Of a stretch of DNA of 64,000 nucleotides, positions 32,899-42,949 are shown piece after piece. How positions within the stretch are numbered: the first letter of the stretch is position 1; the number at the start of each line of letters is the position of its first letter. A program made the translations under genes and the position numbers. Below the pieces are notes generated by a model. The model was not told the DNA's origin, made no database searches, and saw only the letters and a program-made list of their open reading frames with translations. The stretch covers positions 90,643 to 154,642 of the forward strand of contig CAUJNA010003246.1 in the NCBI GenBank assembly GCA_963377175.1, written 5' to 3'. This stretch comes from Effrenium voratum (Eukaryota; Sar; Dinophyceae; Suessiales; Symbiodiniaceae).

Positions 32899-32999
32899 AA
32901 GGTACCTTTCTCATTCTTTCCAGAGATCCTTCTTCTTGAAAACCTCCGGAAACTCAGGGAAACCGGCCAAACGGCCGGTTTTGGAAAAGAACGATGATT
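32899..32999 (+). mobile_element. Repeat family D, copy D2
   Basis: GGTACCTTTCTCATTCTTTCCAG, GATCCTTCTTCTTGAAAACC, an internal palindrome GGCCAAACGGCCGG, then GAACGATGATTGACAAGAATC. Confidence 0.7.
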
Positions 33000-33810
33000 G
33001 ACAAGAATCGGGCGTCACGTTCGATAGCTAGATTTGTGTTACATGGAGCTACTCACCAGCCGCCGGATTTATTCGTATGTTAAACATGCGCATGACGTAT
33101 ACTAGAAATATGCTACACATTTTGTGTAAGTGCGCTGGGGTGGAGCTAGGCATATCCTAGAAACACCGCAACATTTGCTAGGACTATGCAGGTCTGAGCT
33201 AGACACGTACTTCTCAGAAGCTAGAATCCACAAAGGCACTTGTTCGAACAATGCTGTAAACATGCCAGACAGTTGCTAGGAATGTGCTGGACACAGGCAA
33301 GACATACTCAGATAGGTCTAGACATATGCTCGACACAACCGAGCAGCACTGGCAGGCAAAAGGTAGTCATGCGGGGGCGCCTCCATAGATCCACACGTTT
33401 TGTGAATGGGGGGGGGGGGGAACTACATAGAGTAATCAAGCTTATACTAGGCTCAGACAGCAGCAAACCACGCATCCGAGGAGTTGAGAAGAAGCAAGCC
33501 CAATCGCTCGAGCATTTTTTGTTTGGGAGTGCCTGATCAACCCTACGAATCTGTGAACCACTTCTTGCTTATATCCCATAAAAAAGGATGGGGACAAAGC
33601 ACCGAGCCCCACCGAACGTGCGAAACCGTGAGGTGAACGAGGCCAAGTTTCGGGTCTTGTGGCAGGAGGCGCGATGCTGAGAGATGGGAGCGGTGAGAGC
33701 GGTGGTCGTTCCAGGGGAGAAAAACCGGTGGCGTCCTGCAAATGATGTCCACCATATTGTTATTATTTTCTGTTTTAGGTTGATCCACTTTGACGACAAA
33801 CACGTTTCAC

Positions 33811-33842
<32 letters not shown>

Positions 33843-34963
33843 ATATATTTGCTTCGTGGAATGTACCTCAGGTTACAGTTGTTGAGTATGCAAAGGGAAG
33901 CCACCAGGACGCCAACGACCAACATTCCTGCGGGTTCGAGAGGCTCCGACCTGTGGCTGAGATAGTCCTAGGGCTCGCAGGGAATTTGGGAAGCCCCGTG
34001 AGCCACAGGAGAAGACTTGACTCGGAAGTCTGGACACGCGTCCTCTGGATTTTGCAGCTTCCCCCAGAGAAGCGTGCCTTCTCAATGTCTGTTTGTCAGC
34101 CTTGGCTCTGGCTAGATACTTTTAGGCATCACCAGTTCAGAGGCATCACCAGCATCAAAGGCATTAACAGCATTAGCAGCAGCACAGGCATCACACAACA
34201 GACTCAGATTTTTTCCGGGCCTTCTCCGGGTTTGGCGGGCCTTCTCCGGGTTTGCGTGCTCCCCCAACCTTTGCGTGCTCGCTCATTTTTTTTTTTGTTT
34301 TTAAACAAAATAGCCGTCGAGAAGGCACCGTCCACTTGGGAAAAGCCGAGGGCCAAAAAATGCGGTACAGTTTAAAAGCTGCACATCGGCTTCTTTCGGG
34401 GAATCATCCAGTCCAAGAACCCCCGGATCGCGTACTGAAGCGCCGAAAGAGAAAGAGTACTCGGTGCGTTGAAGCTTCGTGTGGGGGGAGGAGGCTGAGA
34501 AAGCAAAGTAAATTCATGTCTGGGTATAGCTCCTTCTAGAAGGGTTCCAAGCATTCCCCAAGGGGAAGACTCGGGGATGGGGGTCCAGAAACTCGATTTA
34601 CATATCTATGCTTTATTTATTTATTCATTCATTTATTTATTTATTTATTGGGGGAGAGAGAGAGAGAGAGTTAAAAAAAAAGGCGTGCTTGTACACTATA
34701 GGGTCGAAACAAATGAATAAATTAATGAACAAATAAATTAATAAACACACATGAAACATAGATGAGTAAATCAATAAACACATATATATATATACATATA
34801 TATATATATATGGTCAGGTCCCCCCCCATGAACTACCTTTTGTTCTTTCTTCATAAAAGACTGCAAAAACACTGTGTTTTCCATATATATATATATTTGT
34901 ACATATATATATATATATACATAAGATATGTATACATACGTACGTACGGTATATGTAGCCCAG
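33000..34963. other. Long intron stretch with AT and TTTA repeats
   Basis: Contains diverged short repeats around GCTAGACAT/GCTAGGA (33040-33320), a G run at 33410, (AT)n at 33812-33850, TTTA repeats at 34608-34650, a (GA)n run at 34655-34670 and AT runs at 34780-34935. No coding exon is convincing. Confidence 0.5.
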
Positions 34964-35053
34964 AACAGTCCTTGCAGGTGGATGAGGACCAGTCTGGCAG
35001 CATCGACCTCTTTGAGCCCAGTCCTGAGACGATGACAAGATCCTGGGAGCCCA
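34964..35053 (+). CDS. E27: candidate exon with a canonical EF-hand calcium loop
   Basis: Preceded by AGCCCAG and ending at GTGGGT (or earlier at GTCCTG). After two bases completing the E26 codon it reads QSLQVDEDQSGSIDLFE and continues EPSPETMTRSWEP-like. DEDQSGSIDLFE (bases 34981-35016) has every EF-hand loop position: D1, D3, S5, G6, I8, D9, E12. EF-hands bind calcium and change helix packing; here it would make the protein calcium-responsive (inference). The phase matches E26 exactly. Confidence 0.7.
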
Positions 35054-35457
35054 GTGGGTTGCTTCCCTTTCGACTTGTTTTGGGGAGCCCTTTTGGTTCC
35101 CAGTGGGGAAGGGTTCCCTTTTTTCCCCTTTTGCTTCCTTTCGACTTTTTTGGGGAAGGGTTCCGATTCCTTTAAACTCAACGAACCAGCCAAAGGATGC
35201 CGATTCTTTTTTCCATGGAAATCCGCTGGGCATCTGAATAGAACCCCGGCACCCCGGTGCCCTGGCGGAAGTCATTGCGGGGTTTACTGGAACCGCGCTT
35301 TGGCTCTTGGTGCCTCGCTTCGGGGAAGTTGGCATCACCTGCGCTGAACCATCTCTAGTTTCCTGGATCTTTTGGGGTTCATTCCTTCCATTTGCTGAAG
35401 ATTTTTTGTTGTTCCCCCTTGTTGGTTTGAAAGGGAATCGATCACTACTGCAATTAG

Positions 35458-36153
35458 TTGTATCTTTCCAGGGAGCTCAGAAAATGGACCCTTGATTCCC
35501 TATCGTGCCTGCAAGGGCCCTTTTCTGAACGCGCCTGTTGGCTCCCCGTTTGGGTTTATGGACCTCGGGCTGATGCATCCATTCACATGTCGCTTTGGCT
35601 GCTTGATCTTGCTTTGTTTATCGGGATGATCGGACCAACATCAACAGCAACATGGAACCTCATTGAGCGCAAGCAAACAATGGCCTCCCCCCCCAACATG
35701 AGACACTTTATTGGGGGCTGGACTAGCAAGATGCACATTTGGAATCTGGCACGTTGGGTATCCAGTGCGCGCAAATGGCAACTCTATACTGATGACAACG
35801 AGTATGACTTTCAACTCTCTGGTCTGGACATCTCGCACGAATGCTGCAACCTTTGGCTTTTGTCCAAAACCAAACTGCTCCAAGCTTTCAACTCTTGGCT
35901 GCCTTGGGACTGGGGACGTGGGCACTTTGGAACCCCTGGGTTGAAACCGAGCAGAGCCCTTCCGAGGTTCGCCAAGTGGTACCTCCGCGTGAATCCCCCA
36001 AAGCGAGGCGAGGGTGTGCCAGTGTTGAGAGGTTTTCTAGGTGTGGATGGGCTAACTCCAATTCACACCAGGTGGGATTGGTGGTTTGTCCCATTGTTTA
36101 TAAGGTTTCATCCATCCCACATGGAGCAGGATTTCATCCACCCACAGTACTGA
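35458..36153 (+). other. Long open frame of uncertain meaning, 231 codons
   Basis: An uninterrupted + strand frame with ordinary composition in the middle (ARKWQLYTDDNEYDFQLSGL) but many Trp codons. Its last 45 bases are a fragment of a TIR element (TTTCATCCATCC / CATCCACCCACAGTACTG), so at least that end is not protein. It may be a decayed inserted gene or chance. It is not in phase with E27 or E28. Confidence 0.25.
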
Positions 36154-36243
36154 TTCTCTTCAAAATAGCCCCCAAAGAATCCCCGCAGGCTTGAAGCTCT
36201 CTTTTTCGATCCCAGCTGTTTTGAGGCGTCGTTCCATGGACAA

Positions 36244-36392
36244 GTTTTCTTAAGGGTTTAGGCCCTCTGAAACGAAGAATCCCCTAGATTGGCTCGATGC
36301 TGGAAGGAATAGGTAAATGTTTTCTTAAGGGTTTGGGCCCTCTGAAACGAAGAATCCCCGAGATTGGCTCGGAGATGCTAGGAATGGTAAAT
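36244..36392 (+). repeat. Tandem duplication of a 75-base segment
   Basis: GTTTTCTTAAGGGTTT, CCCTCTGAAACGAAGAATCC and AGATTGGCTCG occur in 36244-36318 and again in 36319-36392 with a few differences: a recent local duplication. Confidence 0.92.
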
Positions 36393-36539
36393 CCCCGGGT
36401 GGATTCGGGAGTTTGTTTCTTCGGGATAACTTCTTTCGCTTGCTTCTAGTAAAGCCAACCATTTTGTTTGGGTTCCCCCAGTTTTTTAGACCAGAAGAAA
36501 TCTTCAGATCGGGAGACGCACCTGGCTTCGCAGCGTTCG

Positions 36540-36640
36540 AGCCACTGATTGAGTTGTGCGGCGCGTGGTTGCTTTTGATTTTTCCGGTTCGCAGCTACTG
36601 ATTGAGTTGTGTGGCGCAGGGGGACAAACAAAAAGCAGGG
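36540..36640 (+). repeat. Imperfect direct repeat (CTGATTGAGTTGTG)
   Basis: CACTGATTGAGTTGTGCGGCGC and CTACTGATTGAGTTGTGTGGCGC lie about 54 bases apart, each followed by TTCTTTTGATT- or GCTTTTGATT-like sequence. A small tandem duplication. Confidence 0.7.
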
Positions 36641-36818
36641 GTTCTTTTGATTTGTTTCTTTCTCAAACATGGGATTTCCCATGTTTGACGGCGTATTGGG
36701 CAGAAGCCCTCCGCATTTTCACCAGGGGTCGCATCGACATCACACCCTCCCAGCGGATCCTTGGGCCCGTCGGCTTGGCGGTCGACTTGTGCAGAGCACA
36801 TGAGACCCACTCAGGGCT

Positions 36819-36935
36819 CCTTAAAATAAATTCATTTTGCAGCCATTTGAAACATGTGGCTTTTTCAACACCACAACAAAGTTGGACACCACCATTTACA
36901 AGTTGCAATGTTCAGGTGTATAATGCATGCGGATC
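36819..36935 (+). mobile_element. Repeat family G, copy 2
   Basis: CTCCTTAAAATAAATTC, CCATTTGAAACATGTGGC, ACCACCATTTACAAG and CAATGTTCAGGTGTATAATG ending in GGATCC. E28 begins four bases later, so the exon abuts the element. Confidence 0.65.
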
Positions 36936-36939
36936 CGAG

Positions 36940-37062
36940 ACCCACTCCAAGCGGGTCTGGCAGCCCCGGAGAGAGGAGATTCAGCTGCTCTGGTGCTTAG
37001 GGAAGCCTTTCTCAGGCTCAACTATGTCTACCCATACTGCCCTAGTGCAATAGTGGAACAGG
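36940..37062 (+). CDS. E28: candidate coding exon
   Basis: Preceded by GGATCCGAG and followed by GTAAAC. After two bases it reads PLQAGLAAPERGDSAALVLR then EAFLRLNYVYPYCPSAIVEQ, ending one base into a codon. This frame fits E27 and E29. A second frame (REEIQLLWCLGKPF) is also open but hits TAG before the donor. Confidence 0.5.
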
Positions 37063-37291
37063 GTAAACCCTCCGACTTTCCTGGCTGCTAAACTGAAAGT
37101 CCCCCATACCTGAAGGCTTCTTTCAATTGCCAAGGAGACCTAGAAAATGTTGTTTCAGTGCTCTCCGAAGCCAGGTGGTGCTACACACCGCCCACGCCTG
37201 TCAATGTAGCAGCGCGCCCAATGGGAGGTTTGGGTGAGGGTCATCAAGAAGCTCTTTGACTTGGTAGGGGCTTCGCCTTTCGTTTTTTCAG

Positions 37292-37431
37292 GCTCTGTGG
37301 TCCATGTTCCTCGCACCTTGCGGTTCCTTGCGGTCCTGGCCGTGCCTGCGGCTTTTCTTGCCCACAGGTCCGCTTTGCGCAGCAAGGAGCTGGATTCGGC
37401 CCGTAGGCTTTGTGCCTCCATCGGCTTGAGG
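37292..37431 (+). CDS. E29: candidate coding exon with a short hydrophobic segment
   Basis: Preceded by CGTTTTTTCAG, a strong acceptor, and followed by GTTGGC. After two bases it reads SVVHVPRT, a hydrophobic LRFLAVLAVPAAFLAH, then LRSKELDSARRLCASIGLR, ending on a codon boundary. The hydrophobic run of about 16 residues is short for a transmembrane helix; it may be a buried helix. Phase fits E28 and E30. The minus strand is open too but lacks splice-like flanks. Confidence 0.5.
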
Positions 37432-37714
37432 GTTGGCGATTTTGCGGCTTGCTCCTGGCAAGGGGCCCGTCCCAGACTTCCGCACGCAGGTAGTCGTTGC
37501 TTGTTTCACAGTCGGTCATTTGTCGGCCTCTGCCCTATGCCGGCCGTGGAACTTGATTTCATGAAGCGCCACCTTTCCCCGCACTGCGTGAAAGACGAGG
37601 CAGCTGCACGTGGAACTCCCACTGGAGTCGTCCTGATGACACTTGCGCAGGGACGGCCGCAATGGCATGAGGGCCACTGTAAGGGCGCGCGCCCCGGGTC
37701 GAGATCCTTCCATC

Positions 37715-37775
37715 CCTACGTCCGTCCATCCATCCATCCCTCCGTCCGTCCATCCATCCATCCCTCCATGCATGC
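37715..37775 (+). repeat. (CATC)n/(CGTC)n repeat
   Basis: CCGTCCATCCATCCATCCCTCC units, about 55 bases. Open frames across it are artefacts. Confidence 0.95.
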
Positions 37776-37952
37776 CAAAAGAGCTTTTGAGGCTCTGACA
37801 CGCCGAGAGCTTTTAGATGAGTGCCTTCGGGCATGGGCACCTCTAAGTGTCAGGTTTTGTTCGCATGCTGCTTGTGGTCAGCTTCGGTCTAGCATTTTTT
37901 TCCAGCAGTCCACGGTCCATGTGGGAGTCCCCGTTTTTTCCTGTTCTCTTGG

Positions 37953-38072
37953 CTAGGTCCCCAAGAGTGTGTTTTCATCCTTTCTTTTTTGGTTGGGGTT
38001 TTGGGTTCCCCTACTAAAATAGACAGGAAGAAGTTGGCACCCTTATTCTAACCTCTCCACTGGAGGACCTAG
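37953..38072 (+). mobile_element. TIR element family B, copy B6
   Basis: CTAGGTCCCCAAGAG to CTCCACTGGAGGACCTAG, 120 bases, with CTACTAAAATAGAC in the middle. The flanks share TTGG. Confidence 0.85.
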
Positions 38073-38627
38073 TTGGGCAAGCCAGTCATTTCGACTCCGA
38101 CGCTGACGTTTCGGGCAGCGCTCAGGGCCCGGTTGGCAGCCGCCCAACTGCGCCCAGCCCCTGAGCGGGTAGTGCGCGGGTGAGGATGTAATTATAAAGC
38201 TTTCCTTGCGCCTGAACGGTGGTCCGGATTCCTCTTCTTTGGGGCATTTTGCTTGGATGTTAGGCCTTTAAAGAAAAAACTTAAACTTTTAGCAGCGGAG
38301 TAGAAAGCAACCAAGTCTTGCTAAGCCAGGGTCCGACAAGTCAGGACAGGCCTTGGGCGTGGAAACCCTAATGGCTTTATGGCCATTCTGGCCTGAGATT
38401 TTGGATTGAAACCTCAATACGCCTTTTGAGCCGACCGTTTTGTTGTCCCCTGTCCCAGATGGTTTTGCTGGATATGCGAATCGCAACACGCAGCCTCGGG
38501 GCTTGCATTGCACGAAGCCGAATTAAGCGCCCGGTGTCCCTCCCAAACGGGAGCCGCCGCGCGTTACTTGGCGCTCCAGAAGGAAAAGGCGGACCTTTGT
38601 GGCTGGGGGTGAGGTTGGGATATGTAA

Positions 38628-38700
38628 TATACATATATATATATATATATATCTATCTACACACACGCACTGTACGCACACATGTATTTGCGGGAGACTA
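38628..38700. repeat. AT run and CA-rich tail
   Basis: (AT)n at 38629-38653 followed by CTACACACACGCACTG. Low complexity, about 90 bases before E30. Confidence 0.9.
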
Positions 38701-38744
38701 AATATGACGCAGAATGAGAAAGCTCTACTTTTGGTGCGCCCCAG

Positions 38745-38882
38745 ACGTGGCTCCAGGCGTGTTTGCGCATGTCGGATTCGGCCAGGGCCGAGTCGCAGAT
38801 GGCTGACCTGGACTCGCGTTTGAGCAGCTCCGCACGCAGATGGGCAGAGATAGATAGCGAGGCTGAGCGAGGCAACCATACT
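38745..38882 (+). CDS. E30: candidate coiled-coil exon whose donor lies in a TIR element
   Basis: Preceded by GCGCCCCAG. It reads TWLQACLR then MSDSARAESQMADLDSRLSS and SARRWAEIDSEAERGN, a clear coiled-coil pattern. No GT occurs after the coil until the element A2 end ACT|GTGGAT, so the donor, if real, is inside the element's inverted repeat. Ends on a codon boundary there. The other frames have stops. A strong exon. Confidence 0.65.
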
Positions 38883-39002
38883 GTGGATGGACGAAATCCT
38901 GCACCACTTTGAAAGCAAGGGAAACCATTGTTTGTTGGTATTTACAGGACAATCATTATCTCAGGGTTTCTTAGGTGGTGCAGGGTTTCGTCCATCCACA
39001 GT
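38880..39002 (+). mobile_element. TIR element family A, copy A2
   Basis: 123 bases, ACTGTGGATGGACGAAATCC at the left and its complement-like GGGTTTCGTCCATCCACAGT at the right. No target duplication is evident (AGGCAACCAT before, AGGTGTCC after). It abuts or overlaps the end of E30. Confidence 0.92.
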
Positions 39003-39032
39003 AGGTGTCCTTTTTAGGTGAGCCTGGTTAAA

Positions 39033-39110
39033 AGTAGATGGCACTGGTTTAGATGGGTCTGGTTCCATTTAACAGGGCCATCTATTTTTCTACAAGGCCA
39101 CCTATGGCGG
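39033..39110 (+). mobile_element. Repeat family I, copy 2
   Basis: TAGATGGCACTGGTTTAGATGGG ... AACAGGGCCATCTATTT: inverted ends shared with 22126-22203. Confidence 0.5.
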
Positions 39111-39290
39111 CAACCAACCCCAGACCCGCACCCTACTCTGAACCATTCCTTCCACCGAGCCCAAGCCACTCCCAAGCCAACCCGACATCTATCTCAGACC
39201 CACCCGAAATTGCCCCAAAGCGACCTACCCTGAACCAAAACCAAACCAATCCGAAACTGCGTCCAGAACCACCTCGCCTTGCGACTTGGA
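39110..39290 (+). repeat. C/A-rich degenerate stretch
   Basis: Rich in CCAACC, CCCAAGCC and CCAAACC words with no clear unit. It gives a Pro-rich open frame that is probably not coding. Confidence 0.5.
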
Positions 39291-39572
39291 GATAGAGGGG
39301 TGGTGCTTCCAAAAGGGCGGGGGGGGGGAGGTTGTTATATCTTCTTTGGTTTCACTTCACAAGGACAAACAAAGGAAGCAGGGAAGTGCCAAGCTTTTGA
39401 CTTCCGCACCAACCCAACAAAACCGTTCGGTTCTCCATGGTCTTCCCATTTTTATTTTCATTTTTTCTCTTTTAAAGATTGTGACCCTTTTTGGTCCTTT
39501 TACCAAGTTCCCCTTTGTGGTGCTTTTTCAGATCGGGGCCCTTTGTGCTGAGCTCCTGGGATCTGCGTTCAG

Positions 39573-39641
39573 AGCGTCCGAGGCATGGCGCTGAGCGAGC
39601 TGGAGGTTCGGCAGCAGGCGGAGGGGGGACATTTCAGTCAC
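39573..39641 (+). CDS. E31: candidate coding exon, coiled-coil
   Basis: Preceded by ATCTGCGTTCAG and followed by GTGCTG. It reads SVRGMALSELEVRQQAEGG then HFSH in complete codons. An earlier donor (GTTCGG after LSELE) is also possible. LSELEVRQQAE is heptad-like. Confidence 0.5.
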
Positions 39642-39705
39642 GTGCTGAGCCGTTTTTCGGGTCCTTTTGGTGTCCTTTTGGGTGGCTTTGGTAGAAGAAT
39701 AGATG

Positions 39706-39811
39706 GGTCAAAAAAAATGGGATCCCATTTTGGGGCAGGTGCACCACCCATTTTAGTCTATTTTGGTGGGGATTGCGATGTTCACTGGGGGCTAAACAGG
39801 GTTTTGACCCA
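39706..39811 (+). mobile_element. Repeat family F, copy F3, ends resolved
   Basis: TGGGTCAAAAAAAATGGGATCC at the left and GGGTTTTGACCCA at the right form short inverted ends. Inside lie GGTGCACCACCCATTTTAG and GATGTTCACTGGGGGC. It is the most complete family F copy. Confidence 0.65.
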
Positions 39812-40715
39812 CAGAATAGATGGCGATTCCTGGTTTACCTAGTGGTATTTTCGTTTGGACCATTCTCCTGTAGTGGCCGGGTCACGAGCAGAAAAAAGGT
39901 TCCGCGTGAATTGGTGGGAGGGTTGGAGGGTAAGGGCAGGTTTCAAGAGCCAATGGCTGCGGATAGTTGATCGCTCGTCTCTCGCGGCTGTCATGGGCTT
40001 CCTGCTACCGTGGTCCCAAGTTCGGGGTTTCTTTGGAAAGCTAGGGTCCTGCAGTTGGGACTTTCGGCAAGTGAGACTTTTGGGATCTTTGATCGAAAGG
40101 CGAATCTTTTTGGAAGCTTACATCTGTTCAGCTGCCTTATGGGATCTCGCGAATCTTGGAAGTTTGGGGAAGCCAAATGATGCTTCACCCTTGCATGCTT
40201 GAGGATTGTCAAATGCAGTGACCCATGTTGCAACGAGTGACCCATGCTGTGAGTTCACCCGTGAACCTTGGGTGATTTTTCTCCAGTGCTTTCCAGTTCC
40301 CAGGGTTCCTGACCTCTGGTTAGGATGGCTTCCCCACTGGGGCCAGTTCTTGGACCCGGACCCCGCTCGCAGTGGATGATTTGCATCAAATCCAAAACGG
40401 TCCAACTTGTGGTGACTGGCAGAAGGACGGGTCGGGAAACGATCCCTTTTTTGGCTTCTTCTTTTTTTTTCTTGGTTCTGTAAAGTGGATGACATAGGGA
40501 ACACTCACCAAATTGCCACTCGGGAAAATCGGGCTTCACCTGTTCTCCAATTGTCATTGCACCTGAACATTGACCGTGGCTATGTTGGTGTTCCTCAAAA
40601 TAGGGGGATCCTCAAAGGCTTTCCCTTCTCCAAGGGAGGCCCTCAAGGAGTTCGGCTTTCCTTTTGTCCCAAACCAACCTTTTCAGGCTACCAACTCACA
40701 AAACCACAGCTTTAA
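39812..40715. other. Intron stretch, nothing recognised
   Basis: Open frames on both strands with no splice-like flanks and no coil-like composition. A T run (about 40461-40470) is the only low-complexity feature. Confidence 0.35.
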
Positions 40716-40875
40716 TGACAATTATTAATAATAATAATGATAATAACAACAAAACAATAATACATAATGATAATAACAATTGCAATAAGAATAACACACA
40801 ATAGTAATGAAATAAATGACAATGTCTAAGGCTAATACCAACACATAATAATAATAACACTAAAACTAATTATAA

Positions 40876-40955
<80 letters not shown>

Positions 40956-41030
40956 CGACGATGACGACAACGATGACGACGATGACGACGATGATGGTGC
41001 TGGTGGTGATGATGATGATGATGGTGAAAA
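40716..41030 (+). repeat. ATA-rich tract followed by (GAT)n/(GAC)n
   Basis: AATAATAAT-type AT-rich stretch to about 40872, then GATGATGAT repeats (40877-40953) grading into GACGACGATGAC and GATGGTGCTGGTG. It gives Asp-, Met- or Ser-only open frames. Confidence 0.97.
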
Positions 41031-41660
41031 GGAAAGACCTGACAAGTGGTTGGACATAGACCCCCAGCTACTCATATGGCTCTAAGATGGTTTCCAGTAC
41101 CCTCATACCACTACTTTCAGGGTAAATCGGGGTATCCGAAGAATATGGAGGTTATATCGTGGCTGTATATCCCATTAACCCCCCGAGTTTGTGCGTTGGT
41201 ACCCCTTAAGGTTGGCTTGGGTCGCCCTATTTGGAGACATACCCTGGGCAATATTTTCATTTGGGGACGTGGTGGACATCATTTGGGGGTATGGAATTAA
41301 TCCGTCATTGATTCACATGGGCTAAATCTTGCCCCCCCCCCCAAAATCTTTCCTCTCCCCCCCCCCTTTGACCAATTCGAGCGCAATCGAACCCAGTAAC
41401 TTGCAACTCCACCTTGGCTGTGGCTCACAAAAGGTACCAGTCAGGTACCTTGTTCAATGGAACCAAAGAGTATCACCTGCATAACCCTAGCTCTGCAATT
41501 TTGAGCCACACCCATTTGAGCCGCAATCAAAACCTGGGAAAAAAAAGGTTAGTAAGGGACAATCCCAACCATAAATAGCTGCAGACATCTTCTTAATTCT
41601 TTACATGGTTCTGGGTAGACCATTTTGATACCGGGTTTTGATTATGGCCGCGCCCCAGAG

Positions 41661-41765
41661 GCCGAGCGCACCGAGCGGGGCGCCGACCTGGTGGCGGTGC
41701 GTAGCGACCTGGACCGGCAGTGGGAGGCGCGGACGTGTCGGCGCCTGGCGCAACCGGGGAGTGGG
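41661..41765 (+). CDS. E32: candidate coding exon, coiled-coil
   Basis: Preceded by GCGCCCCAGAG. It reads AERTERGADLVAVRSDLDRQ then WEARTCRRLAQPG. Donor GTGGGG at 41761 or GTGGGC at 41766 (the latter keeps phase with E33). The composition and spacing are typical of the coil exons in this window; the other frames are Arg- or Pro-rich. Confidence 0.6.
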
Positions 41766-42675
41766 GTGGGCGCTTCTTGCAACTTTTTCTCGTCTTTCTT
41801 GGGGTAGTGGTTTCTGTGTTGTGTCTTGTGTGTTTTTCCGGCCTTTTGTGTTGAGGTTTTTAAATTGTTGTCGGATTTTGCCGTGTCTTTTTTGTTTCTG
41901 TTTTGTGGATCTTGCGGGGTGTGTCTTTTCGACTACCCTCCAGTACACTAGCATGGAACCAACCAAAGGGTCCGTTTTGAAGAAACATTTTCTGGAGAGT
42001 CAAACAAGCGCGTAGACATTCAGCTAATTTAGAACTGTTTGTTTCCTGGCTTCAAGACTCAATAATTTCAGAACTATTTTTCCGAGGCAAGCTCGAATCT
42101 TGAATGCAGACAGAATTGGTTTCCCTTCTTTCCAGCTTTTTCAAGACTTTCCAGTCTCAGAACATGTCCTGCATGTTAGAAGGGATCCTACACACTTGCA
42201 AGGTGCCAGAAACTGGACAATGACCGTTCTTAGTGTTTGACGGTTCCTGCAAGAGAAGAATATTGGAAAGTAAAACTTACGACACCGTGTTGCTATCGTT
42301 TGGACATGAATCATTGAATTGGCAACCAATCCAATAATTCACAGGAACAATGCCGACTTTGAAAGTCTCCGGGAAACCGACAAACCGGACACATGAACTC
42401 AACAACACACAGGCACCACAAAGCACCATTATGCAATATTGACCAGGAATCTCTATTTCATTTCTTGAGCTCGTACTCTTGAATCCAAGGAAAGCCACAA
42501 CATGTCCTTTTTGTCCACATCGCCCTGCTGCCTATCTTTTTCCTACTGAAGCAGCAAGGTTTTCGCGATTGATCAGCTTTTCGCTCCAGAGCAAACACGA
42601 CGCCCCAGAAGAAACATATCAACAAAAACACACACACACACACATATAACACACATATCTATATATATATACACA

Positions 42676-42774
42676 TGGTTGTTGTTGGGAAACATTTTGC
42701 ATTTTTGCTTGTTGAATTCCAACCACTGAGCTGCTGAACATTTTAAATGTTTGCTCCCCCTCCAACGTCAACCA
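42676..42774 (+). mobile_element. TIR element family C, copy C4
   Basis: TGGTTGTTGTTGGGAAACATTTTGC to CCTCCAACGTCAACCA, 99 bases; slightly shortened core. It follows an AT/CA-rich run (42625-42675). Confidence 0.8.
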
Positions 42775-42837
42775 AGTTTCTATGTATGACATAGGCGCAG
42801 TGTAGTGAGGCCAAAACGGACGCGCTTTGTCGGTCAG

Positions 42838-42910
42838 GAGCTGTCCAAGGGACTGTCGGGCGCCGTGGGGGACATGGAGTCCCGAGCCCAAAAGGCTCGG
42901 GGGCGCGGGC
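42838..42910 (+). CDS. E33: candidate coding exon, 3' end uncertain
   Basis: Preceded by GTCGGTCAG. It reads ELSKGLSGAVGDMESRAQKA then RGRG. GTTGGC at 42911 is the last plausible donor but does not fit E34; GTGGGG at 42865 does, giving a 27-base exon. Strand and frame are convincing, the limit is not. Confidence 0.5.
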
Positions 42911-42949
42911 GTTGGCAAGGCTGCGGGGGGATTCGCGAAAGGACACCTT

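Noticed and set aside
37155..37519. Minus-strand frames opposite E29
   Set aside because: They are open and somewhat protein-like, but lack splice-like flanks, while the + strand has a strong acceptor and fits E28 and E30.
38880..39002. Exact splicing out of element A2
   Set aside because: Removing GT...AG of the element after E30 leaves ACT-TAG in frame, a stop. Only use of its left GT with a downstream acceptor (E31) keeps the frame open.
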